A stretch of DNA of 64,000 nt from Methylotenera_A sp044228245. Lineage in GTDB: Bacteria; Pseudomonadota; Gammaproteobacteria; Burkholderiales; Methylophilaceae. Position 1 is the stretch's first letter; each line of letters opens with the position of its first letter. The notes below the pieces were generated by a model that did no database searches, was not told where the DNA came from, and saw only the letters and a program-made list of their open reading frames with translations. Made by a program: the position numbers and the translations under genes. Of the stretch, positions 1 through 10,111 are shown in pieces. The stretch spans positions 62,001 through 126,000 of the forward strand of contig JBGAVG010000002.1 of the NCBI GenBank assembly GCA_044228245.1, in the 5' to 3' direction.

Positions 1-421
1 ATCTTCTTTGCGTCACTCTCCAGATCAGTTAAGTGAGCTGGACAAGCTCGCAAACGAACTCAAACACCTTTCTGAAAAACTTAGCGGCGAACTGCGCCTG
101 CCAGCCTCTGATGACAAGATGGCTGCGTCATTGATGGAGGCTCTGGATCGCTCAGCTTCAATGCATGATGTGATGCTTGCCAGTGTCAAGCCAAAAGAAA
201 GAAAACAGGTTTCGGTGTTTGAAGAGGTTTCCTTCGAGGTGAGCGCAAAAGGCTCATATCTGCATTTATGCGCATGGATGCTCGATTTTGCTAAAACCTT
301 GGGCAATAACGCAACGGTTACCGAGTTTGATATGAAATCGGCAGACGAAGGCAGGCAAGTCGCGCTGTCTTTAAACATTGCGCTTTATCGGCCGTTAAGA
401 CTGAATGAGGTGGCCAAATGA
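1..421 (+). CDS. PilO/MshJ-like pilus assembly protein, 5' truncated by window edge
   Basis: C-terminal part of an inner-membrane pilus/secretion assembly protein of the PilO/MshJ type. The reading frame is open to the first base of the window, so the start and the expected N-terminal membrane helix lie outside. The visible part begins with a helical, coiled-coil-like stretch and continues into an alternating beta/alpha segment like the ferredoxin-like periplasmic domain of PilO. Its stop overlaps the next start by four bases (ATGA), and the following genes are PilP-like and secretin, which is the usual order in pil and msh operons. The family call rests mostly on this order, because the sequence itself is weakly conserved. 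A GspM-type protein is the alternative. Confidence 0.6.
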   Translation, partial: SSLRHSPDQLSELDKLANELKHLSEKLSGELRLPASDDKMAASLMEALDRSASMHDVMLASVKPKERKQVSVFEEVSFEVSAKGSYLHLCAWMLDFAKTLGNNATVTEFDMKSADEGRQVALSLNIALYRPLRLNEVAK

Positions 422-798
422 TTAGCGTTTTCAGTCGCTTGGGGTTTGTGTTGATTGCGGTATTTTTTCTACCGCCGGCATTTGCGGGAGATTCACTCAA
501 ACATGATCCGTTTGCACGACCGTTGCTGTCGGCGCCATTGCCAAGCAACACAGCCGCTGGAACTGTTGCTGAAGAAGAAATGCCGTGGAATCCGCAATTA
601 ATCGCAGTGATGGTGGCAGGCAAAGATTCACTGGTCAATCTGGATGGCATCATCATCAAGATAGGCGAAGAGAAAGATGGCTATCGCCTGGTACAGGTAC
701 GAGATCAAGAGGCGATATTCAAAAAAGGTAATAAACGCATTGTACTGAACATGGAAATGTCGGCCTTACGGAAGAACAAAGAGCGAGGCGGTGAATGA
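418..798 (+). CDS. PilP/MshK-like periplasmic pilus assembly protein
   Basis: A 126-residue protein with an N-terminal signal or anchor helix (about residues 7-23, ending PAFA). A DPF-x-RP motif follows at about residue 31, typical of PilP, MshK and GspC-type proteins just after the membrane segment. The C-terminal half has the short beta-rich HR-like pattern that contacts the secretin N-domain in related systems. It starts within the stop of the PilO-like gene and ends overlapping the secretin start (both ATGA overlaps), so the three are translationally coupled. The role is inferred to be linking the inner-membrane assembly platform to the outer-membrane secretin. It is shorter than typical PilP (about 175 residues) and closer in size to MshK. 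Confidence 0.6.
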   Translation: MISVFSRLGFVLIAVFFLPPAFAGDSLKHDPFARPLLSAPLPSNTAAGTVAEEEMPWNPQLIAVMVAGKDSLVNLDGIIIKIGEEKDGYRLVQVRDQEAIFKKGNKRIVLNMEMSALRKNKERGGE

Positions 799-2168
799 TC
801 ATGACCAAAACAAAGGTTTATATCGCATTAATAGTCTGTTTGGTAAGCGCTGGTGGCGTTTGCAATGCAGCACTGGCGGGTGCGGTCAAGCAGGAAAATA
901 TCGGCGATCGGGTGACTCTCAACTTTAGGGAATCCTCCATTCAGGAGGTCTTTGATGTGCTTTCACGCAAAGACAAGGTCAATATCATTCTTGGCAAAGG
1001 CGTTACAGGTACTGTTTCTGTCAATTTATATAACATTACGGTCAATGAGGCGATTTACCGCGTAGCGGCAGCGGCAGGTTTTGCCGTGGAATTTAGAAAT
1101 GGCGACTTTTTTATTCTGGAGCATAAAGAGGCGGGCCTCGAGCATCCGGAAGGAATCATGAAATTACGCACGTTCAAGGTGCAGTATTCCGATCCTAAAC
1201 AGGTTGCTGATATTTTAGGCAAATACCTTTCCCGATATGGCAAGGTGACACCGCTCATTGACCGGAAGATGATCGTGATCGAAGATACGCCGGAATTTCT
1301 CGAACGTGTGAGCAAGCTCTTGCAGGAGCTGGACGCGCAGCCGAAACAGGTATTGATTGAAGCCAAAGTGCTGGAAGTAAAGCTGGATGATGGTGAGATT
1401 TACGGAGTGGACTGGAGCAAGGTTTTTGGCTCCATCAGCGGCACGCATGGCAGCTTTGGCATCAACGGCCTGGCTGCAGGCAGCGCGACTGGCGGACCGA
1501 AACAAGCTGGTTTTTTCTTCAGCCTGGCAAACAAAAATCTGGAATTGTTTCTGGAAGCGCAATCCACCCGAAATCGCGTGCGGACGTTATCCACACCCAA
1601 GCTGCTGGCGCTGGAAAACCAGGAGGCGCGGGTTTCTATAGGCGACAGCACAGGCTACAAGGTGACCACCACGATTAACCAGGTAACGACGGAGAGCATT
1701 CAGTTTCTGGAGTCCGGTGTCATCCTCAGAGTGACGCCGACCGTAGATCAGCAGGGGCGCGTGCTGCTGAAAGTACACCCCGAAGTCAGTTCGGCCACGC
1801 TCAGCGCAGGGATCCCTTCCAAGAAAAGCACGGAGGTCACTACCGAATTGCTGAGTGAAGATGGACAATCTGTGTTTATAGGCGGACTGATTAAAAAAAT
1901 CAGCAGCAAAGACAAAACCGGCGTGCCTATTCTGGGCGACATTCCCGGTATTGGACGGCTATTTTCTACCACTACTGAAACCATCAATAACACAGAAACG
2001 GTAGTCATTATTACACCCAGGGTTATTCAGAACCCGCGCGCGGCAAGTGAATTTACCGATGAAAATATTGCACAAATTGACCATGCGGCTGATTTGATTA
2101 TGGATCATCAGTTAAAACTGGAGTCTTCAATTGTGACGGAAAGGCTGAACGCCCCGGAGACACGATAG
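795..2168 (+). CDS. Type IV pilus/MSHA-type outer-membrane secretin
   Basis: A 457-residue secretin forming the outer-membrane pore of a pilus or type II-like machine. Domains in order: signal peptide (about 1-30), STN/N0-like domain (about 40-105), a secretin N1-type repeat (about 120-190), and the C-terminal secretin beta-barrel domain ending in a VPILGDIPGIGRLF motif near residue 385, the hallmark of the family. It is much shorter than canonical PilQ (about 700 residues) because the N-terminal AMIN domains are missing, so MshL is the better comparison. ATG at 795 overlaps the previous stop, and a second ATG lies two codons on at 801. motA follows after 156 bp and is probably a separate unit. 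Confidence 0.85.
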   Translation: MIMTKTKVYIALIVCLVSAGGVCNAALAGAVKQENIGDRVTLNFRESSIQEVFDVLSRKDKVNIILGKGVTGTVSVNLYNITVNEAIYRVAAAAGFAVEFRNGDFFILEHKEAGLEHPEGIMKLRTFKVQYSDPKQVADILGKYLSRYGKVTPLIDRKMIVIEDTPEFLERVSKLLQELDAQPKQVLIEAKVLEVKLDDGEIYGVDWSKVFGSISGTHGSFGINGLAAGSATGGPKQAGFFFSLANKNLELFLEAQSTRNRVRTLSTPKLLALENQEARVSIGDSTGYKVTTTINQVTTESIQFLESGVILRVTPTVDQQGRVLLKVHPEVSSATLSAGIPSKKSTEVTTELLSEDGQSVFIGGLIKKISSKDKTGVPILGDIPGIGRLFSTTTETINNTETVVIITPRVIQNPRAASEFTDENIAQIDHAADLIMDHQLKLESSIVTERLNAPETR

Positions 2169-2324
2169 CAGGGCATGTGGGCAAATTTAACATGAGAATC
2201 CCATGCGCGGTACAAACCCGGATTTATCCCTTTATTTCATCGATTGATTTGCTGTCCATCTTGATATTCTGGCTCTAATTATTAATACATCAGAAGTATA
2301 TATTTTGTTCAGGAGTGCATAGGT

Positions 2325-3188
2325 ATGTTTGTCATCATTGGTTATATTGTAATTTGCGGCACAATTTTTGGTGGCTACGCCATGGCTGGAGGCCATTTAG
2401 GCGGCTTATGGCAACCGCTGGAAGTGCTCATGATTTTTGGTGGCGCCATAGGTGCATTTGTTGTTGGTAACGATAATAAAGCCATAAAAGCGACTATGAA
2501 GGCGTTGCCAACAATATTTAAAGGCTCTAAATTCACCAAAGCACTTTACATGGATTTGCTTGCGCTTCTGTTTGAAATTTTAGCCAAAATTCGTAAAGAC
2601 GGCATGATGGCGATTGAAAACGATATTGAAAACCCGGAAGCCAGTCCGTTATTTAGCAAATATCCCAAGATACTTCACGACCACCACCTTGTGGAATTTA
2701 TGACTGACTATCTGCGCCTGATGGTGTCCGGCAATATGGATGCGTTCCAAGTGGAAAACCTCATGGACAACGAAATTGAAACACACCACATGGAAGGCCA
2801 TGTGCCAGCCCATTGTATTTCCAAACTCGGTGACGCGTTGCCTGCGTTTGGTATTGTGGCTGCGGTGATGGGCGTGGTGCACACCATGGAGAGTTTGCAT
2901 TTGCCGCCGAATGAGTTGGGCGTGCTGATTGGACATGCGCTGGTAGGTACTTTCCTGGGGATCTTGCTGGCCTACGGGTTTATTGGTCCGTTAGCAGGTT
3001 TGCTGGAGCAAAAGCTGGAAGAGAGCACCAAAATGTATAACACGGTAAAAGTAACACTGATTTCAAGCCTTAATGGTTATGCGCCCGCGATCGCGGTGGA
3101 GTTTGGTCGCAAGGTACTTTACTCAACCGAGCGCCCCGGTTTTGCCGAACTTGAAACGCATGTGAAACAGGCCAAAGCCGGCAAATAA
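2325..3188 (+). CDS. motA: Flagellar motor stator protein MotA
   Basis: A 287-residue inner-membrane protein that forms the proton channel of the flagellar stator with MotB and pushes on FliG. Four membrane segments are recognisable (about 2-20, 33-50, 170-190, 200-222), with the large cytoplasmic loop between the second and third. Arg90 and Glu98, the charged residues that interact with FliG in E. coli MotA, are present at the same positions. The start follows an AGGAG box ten bases upstream. motB follows after 38 bp, so the two form an operon. Length matches the family (295 in E. coli). Confidence 0.95.
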   Translation: MFVIIGYIVICGTIFGGYAMAGGHLGGLWQPLEVLMIFGGAIGAFVVGNDNKAIKATMKALPTIFKGSKFTKALYMDLLALLFEILAKIRKDGMMAIENDIENPEASPLFSKYPKILHDHHLVEFMTDYLRLMVSGNMDAFQVENLMDNEIETHHMEGHVPAHCISKLGDALPAFGIVAAVMGVVHTMESLHLPPNELGVLIGHALVGTFLGILLAYGFIGPLAGLLEQKLEESTKMYNTVKVTLISSLNGYAPAIAVEFGRKVLYSTERPGFAELETHVKQAKAGK

Positions 3189-3226
3189 TATCCTACAAAC
3201 GAAGATAACATCAGACGGAGCTTGCA

Positions 3227-4162
3227 ATGGCCGAGGAACGTGCTAGACCGATTATTGTAAAGAAGATCAAGAAAGTCTCAGGCGGACACCACGGTGGCGC
3301 CTGGAAAATCGCCTATGCCGACTTTGTGACGGCGATGATGGCATTTTTTCTATTGATGTGGTTGCTGGGTACAACCTCCAAAGCACAAAGAGAAGGCATC
3401 GCCGAGTATTTTAAAACCCCGCTGAAGGTAGCCATGATGGGTGGCCCTGCGGTGGGAGTAACTGATTCGTTGCTTAAAAATACAGGCGGTAAAGACATCA
3501 CCAAAAAGCAGGGGCAAGTTAAACCTGTGGAAGACAAGAAAATTAAAGAAAAAATGGTGGATGTCACGGACGCCAAGCAGGCGCTGGAGAAAGCTGAAGC
3601 GGCAAAACTGGAAGAGCTGAAAAGCAAAATCGAAAAATCCATTGAAGACAGTCCGGCTTTAAGTAAATTTAAGAATCAGTTGCTGTTGGATATTACCTCC
3701 GAAGGGTTGCGCGTGCAGATTGTGGATGAGCAGAACCGGGCCATGTTTGCTTCATCCAAGGCGGATATGCAACCCTATGCGCAACAGATTCTGCGTGAGA
3801 TCGGCAAGATGCTGAATGGAGTCCCCAATAAAATCAGTTTGTCAGGGCACACCGATGCTGTGGCTTATCCAGGCGGCGATAAGGGCTATAGCAATTGGGA
3901 GCTTTCGGCAGACCGTGCCAATGCCTCGCGGCGTGAATTGATCGCGGGCGGCATGGATGAATCCAAGTTGCTGCGTGTGGTGGGGTTGGCCTCGGCATCC
4001 CTGTTTGACAAGGAAAACCCGTTAGACCCCAGCAATCGGCGCATCAGCATTATCGTCATGAATAAGCAGGCAGAAGAAAACGCTTTGCGGGATGATGCTG
4101 CAGTTCATTTACCCTCAACCGCAAGCCAGGCGGAGGTCGATAAAGCTGTGGCCGCGCCTTAA
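3227..4162 (+). CDS. motB: Flagellar motor stator protein MotB
   Basis: A 311-residue partner of MotA that anchors the stator to peptidoglycan. A single membrane helix (about 28-48) carries Asp32, the proton-binding aspartate, in the context KIAYADFVTAMMAF. A plug/linker region rich in Lys and Glu follows (about 95-150). The OmpA-like peptidoglycan-binding domain is at about 165-285, with the LSGHTDA motif near 206 and an NRRISI-type motif near 280. A GGAG box lies eight bases before the start. It ends a short two-gene unit; the next gene is on the other strand. Confidence 0.95.
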   Translation: MAEERARPIIVKKIKKVSGGHHGGAWKIAYADFVTAMMAFFLLMWLLGTTSKAQREGIAEYFKTPLKVAMMGGPAVGVTDSLLKNTGGKDITKKQGQVKPVEDKKIKEKMVDVTDAKQALEKAEAAKLEELKSKIEKSIEDSPALSKFKNQLLLDITSEGLRVQIVDEQNRAMFASSKADMQPYAQQILREIGKMLNGVPNKISLSGHTDAVAYPGGDKGYSNWELSADRANASRRELIAGGMDESKLLRVVGLASASLFDKENPLDPSNRRISIIVMNKQAEENALRDDAAVHLPSTASQAEVDKAVAAP

Positions 4163-4196
4163 ATTTGGCTTCCAGGATAGTTTTCGTGGTGGGCTA

Positions 4197-4595
4197 TTAG
4201 CCGCAGTGCTTGACAGGATTCTTTTCTAAGTATGCCCATTCCTCATCACTGTAAAGCCGTGAGCGAATGTGAAAACGCATGCCTGTGCCGTTATCGTATG
4301 AGAACTGGCCGCCCATGCCGGGGATAGCATCCAGTGTTAAATGCGTATGCTCCCAATAAGCAAACTGGCTCTCTGACATATAAAATTTAACGCCATGCAC
4401 TTCGCCTAGTTCAACATCAGATGCGCCAAGCATGAACTCGCCCTTGCCATAGCACATGGGCGTGCTGCCATCGCAGCAGCCGCCGGATTGGTGAAACATG
4501 AGCTCGCCATATTTGGCTCGCAGTTGGTTGATAAGCTGGTTAGCTGCGTCGGTGCTGTCAATACGCGTGATGGTCTTGCTCTTGATATCGTCCAT
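4197..4595 (-). CDS. DUF779 family protein, aldehyde dehydrogenase partner
   Basis: A 132-residue soluble protein of the DUF779 family, recognised by the GGCCDGSTPMC motif near residues 39-49 and the later WEHTHLTLD segment. Genes of this family are very often found next to NAD-dependent aldehyde dehydrogenases of the acetaldehyde type, as here, but the biochemical role is not established. The paired cysteines and histidines suggest metal or thiol chemistry (inference). The start has a strong GGAGAGG box. It lies 74 bp downstream of the dehydrogenase, separated by a stable hairpin, so it may be transcribed at a lower level than its neighbour. Confidence 0.8.
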   Translation of the reverse strand: MDDIKSKTITRIDSTDAANQLINQLRAKYGELMFHQSGGCCDGSTPMCYGKGEFMLGASDVELGEVHGVKFYMSESQFAYWEHTHLTLDAIPGMGGQFSYDNGTGMRFHIRSRLYSDEEWAYLEKNPVKHCG

Positions 4596-4618
4596 TTTGC
4601 CTCTCCTTCAAGCAATAA

Positions 4619-4639
4619 GGGCGAGGATAAACCCCGCCC
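4619..4639 (-). terminator. Intercistronic hairpin, possible attenuator
   Basis: An 8-bp G+C-rich stem (one G-U pair on the minus-strand transcript) with a 5-base loop lies between the aldehyde dehydrogenase and DUF779 genes. It is followed by only a short U-poor run on the minus strand, so it may be an attenuator or mRNA-stabilising stem rather than a full terminator. Confidence 0.4.
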
Positions 4640-4669
4640 AGTATTGTTTTAACCGCCCTGTGCCTTCAA

Positions 4670-6193
<1,524 letters not shown>

Positions 6194-6516
6194 GCTGACT
6201 CCTCTAGTTTTTCTATCGTTAATATAGTATTTCTATGCCCCAACCCGCATTGCGTTGTTAAGTTTTTTATTTGATACAAAAGTTAGCTAATCTCTCTTAA
6301 ACCCTTATTAATAAAGGGTTTTATAAAGGCAAGCCCGAACCAAACAATAAACCTTAGTGATGGGTAAATCAAGTAAAAATAGCAATATTTATTTAATTTT
6401 TATTCCATCATCTTGTTAAATTTTCAGGGCAATTGTGGCGAACATTTGCAGCATGCGATATAGTTTGCGCATTCAGTTATATAAATAATATTCTTAATTA
6501 GGAATCACCCTTTTTC
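6194..6516. other. Intergenic region between divergent ALDH and cyclase genes
   Basis: A 323-bp A+T-rich stretch between two divergent genes that must hold both promoters. The clearest structure is an inverted repeat, AAACCCTT / AAGGGTTT with a 7-base spacer, at 6299-6321. It could be an operator or a hairpin in the aldehyde dehydrogenase leader. No coding sequence or convincing -35/-10 pair stands out. Confidence 0.4.
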
Positions 6517-7752
6517 ATGCCTGACGCATCGACATCTTTTGGCATTACCACAAGAGAGTTTTGGCATAACATCAGCCATCCGACAGATTCCACTTTAGGC
6601 AAGGCGATACTCACCATTTTGGTGTTTGCCGAGAGCCTGGTTTGCATTTTCTGGATATATACGCTCTCAGGCCTTGGAGAAGGCTACGCCATTATGGCGG
6701 CGGTGCCCTATGTCTATATTATTGTTTCTTATGCCAGCCTGCTGATATTTTACCGTAGCAAAAAATTCGAATACTTCACGTTCACGCAGCTTGTGATGTT
6801 GCTGGTGATGCCATTTTTTATGCAGTGGGCGATTGGCGGTTATGAAGCATCCAGCGGCATCGCGATCTGGGCGATTTTATCCCCCATCGGGGCGCTGATG
6901 ATTCTGGGTACGCGCCAATCCACACCGTGGTTTATTTTATTCGGCCTACTGGCGGGGCTTTCGTGGCGGCTAAATTACATGTTTATCGGCAACACTTTGC
7001 CTATTCCTGGCCATATTAAAGATACATTTTTCCTGATGAATATAATGGGAGTGGCTTGTATCTTATATGCGGTGATGCGGTATTTCCAAAGCCAGAAAGA
7101 GCGCACTTTGCTTGAGTTAAGCATGGAGCAAGCAAGGTCGGAAAAACTATTGCTGAACATTCTGCCAAAATCGATTGCCAACAGGCTAAAAGATAACGAT
7201 ATGCGCATTGCGGATAGCCACGAAGAGGTGACCATATTGTTTGCAGATATCGTTGGCTTTACCAAAATGACCGCATCTATGCCGCCGGCCGAACTGGTGG
7301 ATCTGCTGAGTCAGTTGTTTTCCCGTTTTGACAAACTAGCCGACCAGCTCGGATTGGAGAAAATTAAAACCATCGGTGACGGCTATATGGTGGTGGGTGG
7401 CGCGCCGGTGAGTCGAGATGATCACGCGACAGTGATAGCGCAATTGGCTTTGGGAATGCAGCGGGAGCTTGCCGCATTCAATGAGCAAACTGGTAACAGC
7501 TTACAAATGCGTATTGGTATCAGCAGCGGGCCGGTGGTGGCAGGGGTGATAGGCACCAGTAAATTTGCCTATGATATTTGGGGCGATTCGGTCAACATGG
7601 CCAGCCGCATGGAAAAGACGGGTTTGCCAGGCACAATACAGGTGAGTGAAACCACTTATCAGCTTTTAAAAACTCACCATACATTAGAATCACGCGGCCC
7701 GATTGAAATCAAGGGCAAGGGTGAGGTGAATGCCTATTTACTTAAAAGCTAA
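6517..7752 (+). CDS. Membrane-anchored class III adenylate cyclase
   Basis: A 411-residue protein with about six hydrophobic segments (about residues 28-190), a short helical linker, and a C-terminal class III nucleotidyl cyclase domain (about 230-410). Catalytic features are complete: metal-binding Asp244 (LFADIVGFT) and Asp288 (IGDGY), purine-recognition Lys284 and Asp353 (the Lys/Asp pair typical of adenylate rather than guanylate cyclases), and transition-state residues Asn360 and Arg364. It should therefore make cyclic AMP from ATP as a homodimer in response to something sensed by the membrane part. The membrane region is not assigned to a known sensor family here. The gene stands alone between a divergent ALDH gene and tRNA-Ser. 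Confidence 0.88.
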   Translation: MPDASTSFGITTREFWHNISHPTDSTLGKAILTILVFAESLVCIFWIYTLSGLGEGYAIMAAVPYVYIIVSYASLLIFYRSKKFEYFTFTQLVMLLVMPFFMQWAIGGYEASSGIAIWAILSPIGALMILGTRQSTPWFILFGLLAGLSWRLNYMFIGNTLPIPGHIKDTFFLMNIMGVACILYAVMRYFQSQKERTLLELSMEQARSEKLLLNILPKSIANRLKDNDMRIADSHEEVTILFADIVGFTKMTASMPPAELVDLLSQLFSRFDKLADQLGLEKIKTIGDGYMVVGGAPVSRDDHATVIAQLALGMQRELAAFNEQTGNSLQMRIGISSGPVVAGVIGTSKFAYDIWGDSVNMASRMEKTGLPGTIQVSETTYQLLKTHHTLESRGPIEIKGKGEVNAYLLKS

Positions 7753-7867
7753 CGCTTTTGTTTGAGTTTCATCACGCTTAGCCATACAAATTGCCAGTCA
7801 GTATTGGTGCATATGCGGCACATCGTATATAATCCGCCAGCTGCAGCTAATTATGTTGCAACAAGCC

Positions 7868-7957
7868 GGAGAGATGGATGAGCGGTTTAAGTCACCACCC
7901 TGGAAAGGTGGCACAGGGGTAACCTTGTCGAGGGTTCGAATCCCTCTCTCTCCGCCA
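7868..7957 (+). tRNA. tRNA-Ser (anticodon GGA)
   Basis: A 90-base class II tRNA with the GGAGAGA acceptor arm pairing with TCTCTCC, anticodon stem CCACC/GGTGG around the loop CTGGAAA (anticodon GGA, positions 3-5), a long variable arm, the GGTTCGAAT T-arm and an encoded CCA end. Its last 14 bases are duplicated at 11976-11989, which marks it as the integration site of the adjacent element. Confidence 0.97.
7944..7957 (+). repeat. Left attachment repeat (attL core, within tRNA-Ser)
   Basis: The 14-bp sequence CTCTCTCTCCGCCA at the tRNA 3' end is identical to 11976-11989. The flanking bases differ on both sides, which sets the core limits. The integrase gene starts 167 bp further in. Confidence 0.9.
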
Positions 7958-8073
7958 AAAGTTAAAATCACGCAGTTTCACAAAACATCAAAAACCCTAG
8001 TAAATACAAGCAATTCAGCAAGTTTATCGCATCAAGTAACATCAATTTATATCTTGCAATCTCACGATAAGTT

Positions 8074-8093
8074 GGGGTAACATTTGGGGTAAC
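8074..8093 (+). repeat. Paired GGGGTAAC direct repeats, left end (candidate integrase arm sites)
   Basis: Two copies of GGGGTAAC with start-to-start spacing of 12 bp (8074 and 8086) lie between tRNA-Ser and the integrase start. The same pair with the same spacing and orientation recurs near the right end at 11895-11914. This fits arm-type binding sites for integrase or excisionase (inference). Confidence 0.65.
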
Positions 8094-8124
8094 TTAACTT
8101 ACCCCATTTTGGAGTTGCCCCAAT

Positions 8125-9351
8125 ATGGCACTTACAGACACCGCAATACGATGCAGCAAGCCGTTAGACAAGGCTTATAAGGTTTATGATGAAGGTGGGC
8201 TTTATCTGCAAGTTACCCCAAGTGGGGGTAAGTGGTGGCGTTTTAAATATCGTTTTGAGGGTAAAGAAAAATTACTCTCGTTTGGTACTTATCCCGAAGT
8301 TTCATTATTAAGCGCAAGACAACGGCGCGACCAAGCTAGAACGCTATTAGCAAGCAACCCGCCCATTAACCCGAGCGAAAAGCGCAAAGACGATAAAGCC
8401 GAGCGGGTGGCGAATAAAACAAACACCTTTGAGCTATGGGCTGGTAAATGGTGGCAGCATTGGCAAACAAGCAAAAGCCCACGTCATGCCGATTACGTTA
8501 AGCGCCGTTTAGAGGCCGATATATACCCCAGCATAGGCAAGTTACCCATTAACGAGATTGAAGCGCATCAAGTAGTAGAGGCCGTTAAGGCGATTGCAGA
8601 GCGTGGTGCGCTTGATATTGCAAAGAGGGCGCATCAAACCATAGGCCAAGTGTTTAGATACGCCATAGCGCACAGCAAAGAGAGTAAAGCAAAGCGCAAT
8701 CCTGCGAGTGAGATTAAACCCAGCGACATTATCGAAAGCCGCCAAAAAGTAAACTATGCGCGGGTGGAGCTTAAAGAGTTGCCGCAGCTATTGCGTGCCA
8801 TTGATGCAAGCAGCTCACAGCCACTAACAAGGCTTGCCGTTAAGTTGATGGCTTTAACTTTTGTGCGCACCACAGAATTAATAGGCGCAAAGTGGAGTGA
8901 GTTTGATTTTGATGAAAAGCAATGGCGGGTAGCGCCAGAGCGCATGAAAATGAAAACACCGCATATCGTGCCTTTATCGCGCCAAGCAATACACATTTTA
9001 GAAACTCTTAAGCCAATGACAGGGCATGGTGAGTTGGTTTTTCCTAACCAAAACAACCATAGCAAGCCCATGAGTAACAACACTATTTTAAAAGCGTTAG
9101 AAGTGGTGGGCTATAAGCACAGAATGACAGGCCACGGCTTTAGAGGGCTGGCCTCAACCGCGTTACATGAGCAAGGCTTTGACCACCAGCATATTGAGTT
9201 GCAATTAGCACATCAAGAGCGTAACCAAGTAAGCGCGGCCTATAACCATGCTCTTTATCTTAAACAGCGCGCAACCATGATGCAGCATTGGGCAGATTAT
9301 TTAGATGAACTCAAAGCGGGTGCGAAAGTAGTACCGTTTAAAACTGCATAA
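8125..9351 (+). CDS. P4-type tyrosine integrase
   Basis: A 408-residue site-specific recombinase expected to integrate and excise the element at tRNA-Ser. It has the N-terminal DUF4102-type DNA-binding domain (about 1-85, GGLYLQVTPSGGKWWRF), a SAM-like core-binding domain (about 100-185) and a catalytic domain (about 210-395). Catalytic residues are visible: Arg248, His337-x-x-Arg340 (HGFR), His363 and the tyrosine nucleophile, probably Tyr373. The frame is intact and full length, so the enzyme may be active. The gene is adjacent to its tRNA target and points away from it, as in most P4-type islands. ATG at 8125 is the first plausible start. Confidence 0.96.
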   Translation: MALTDTAIRCSKPLDKAYKVYDEGGLYLQVTPSGGKWWRFKYRFEGKEKLLSFGTYPEVSLLSARQRRDQARTLLASNPPINPSEKRKDDKAERVANKTNTFELWAGKWWQHWQTSKSPRHADYVKRRLEADIYPSIGKLPINEIEAHQVVEAVKAIAERGALDIAKRAHQTIGQVFRYAIAHSKESKAKRNPASEIKPSDIIESRQKVNYARVELKELPQLLRAIDASSSQPLTRLAVKLMALTFVRTTELIGAKWSEFDFDEKQWRVAPERMKMKTPHIVPLSRQAIHILETLKPMTGHGELVFPNQNNHSKPMSNNTILKALEVVGYKHRMTGHGFRGLASTALHEQGFDHQHIELQLAHQERNQVSAAYNHALYLKQRATMMQHWADYLDELKAGAKVVPFKTA

Positions 9352-9365
9352 GGTGATTAATTGTT

Positions 9366-9752
9366 ATGGCTGTAGATATTCGCTGGTTTGGTTTAATTGA
9401 AAAATATCTGATTGATGGTGATATTGCCGAATTAGAAAATTTAATTCGAGAGGGTGGGGTACCAGGAGAATTTGGTAATCAAATCGCAGATATTTTGACT
9501 GGAAAACTAAAGCCATTGTCACCTAGTAAAACACTAAAAATGAAAAGAGAAACTAAAGCAAGGCGCTTGTTGAAGTTGGCTGAGATTGAAAAGAAAAGGG
9601 GTAGTTTTCATTGGAAGGCGCATGAGCTATTGATTAGTTGTAATATAAATTCAATTCCACCAACAAAATTATTCTCTAAACGGAACATTGCAAAAGCGGT
9701 GTTTGGTTTGCATGATGAACACGCCTACACAAAGTTGAAAAGGATAAAGTAG
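9366..9752 (+). CDS. Hypothetical protein in the integrated element (128 aa)
   Basis: Not recognised. A 128-residue protein starting 14 bp after the integrase stop. Its C-terminal two thirds are rich in Lys and Arg and predicted helical, with no signal peptide or membrane segment. The codon use is more A+T-rich than the integrase. Position directly after int could mean an element-control role or cargo. Nothing in the sequence decides between these. Confidence 0.6.
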   Translation: MAVDIRWFGLIEKYLIDGDIAELENLIREGGVPGEFGNQIADILTGKLKPLSPSKTLKMKRETKARRLLKLAEIEKKRGSFHWKAHELLISCNINSIPPTKLFSKRNIAKAVFGLHDEHAYTKLKRIK

Positions 9753-9864
9753 ATAAATTTAGGGTACATTTTTACTAATAAAATAGTACCCAACCCAATG
9801 GTTTAATAAATTGCACAATCCGTCTTAACGCTGCATGACGCAGCTTTAAATAAGGTGAGCAATT

Positions 9865-10110
9865 ATGCAACAAATCAAATCAGAACTACCTCAAGCAATC
9901 CCCGAAGCCTTAGCGCAGTTCGATAATCTGCCCGATAGTAGCTATATCCGCTTGCCGGTTATCAAACGTTTGTACGGTGTAAGTGCTGCAACTATTTGGC
10001 GCGGTGTTAAGAATGGCACGATTCCCAAACCAAGCAAACTAAGCGAGCGCTGCACAGCTTGGAATGTTGGACTTGTTCGCGCTGCACTCGCAGCAAAGGC
10101 AGGTGTTTAA
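9865..10110 (+). CDS. AlpA-family transcriptional regulator / excisionase-like protein
   Basis: An 81-residue protein with one MerR-like helix-turn-helix (about residues 36-75) containing YGVSAATIWRGVKNGTIPKP, the core pattern of AlpA-family regulators that control integrase genes or act as excisionases in P4-like elements. The preceding 112-bp gap can hold its own promoter. It is followed immediately by the winged-helix gene. It is likely to regulate integration or excision of the element (family knowledge plus context). Confidence 0.85.
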   Translation: MQQIKSELPQAIPEALAQFDNLPDSSYIRLPVIKRLYGVSAATIWRGVKNGTIPKPSKLSERCTAWNVGLVRAALAAKAGV

Positions 10111-10111
10111 A

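Noticed and set aside
2169..2324. A stem around GCATGTGGG and CCCATGC after the secretin gene, considered as a terminator
   Set aside because: The stem needs a bulge, has a long loop and no T run follows, so it is not reported as a terminator.
6436..6450. A sigma-54-like TGGC...TTTGCA upstream of the cyclase
   Set aside because: The GG-to-GC spacing is one base short of the required distance and the surrounding bases fit poorly.
7853..8080. A 75-codon plus-strand open frame across tRNA-Ser
   Set aside because: It runs through the tRNA and the attachment repeat and has no ribosome site or family resemblance, so it is a by-product of tRNA sequence.
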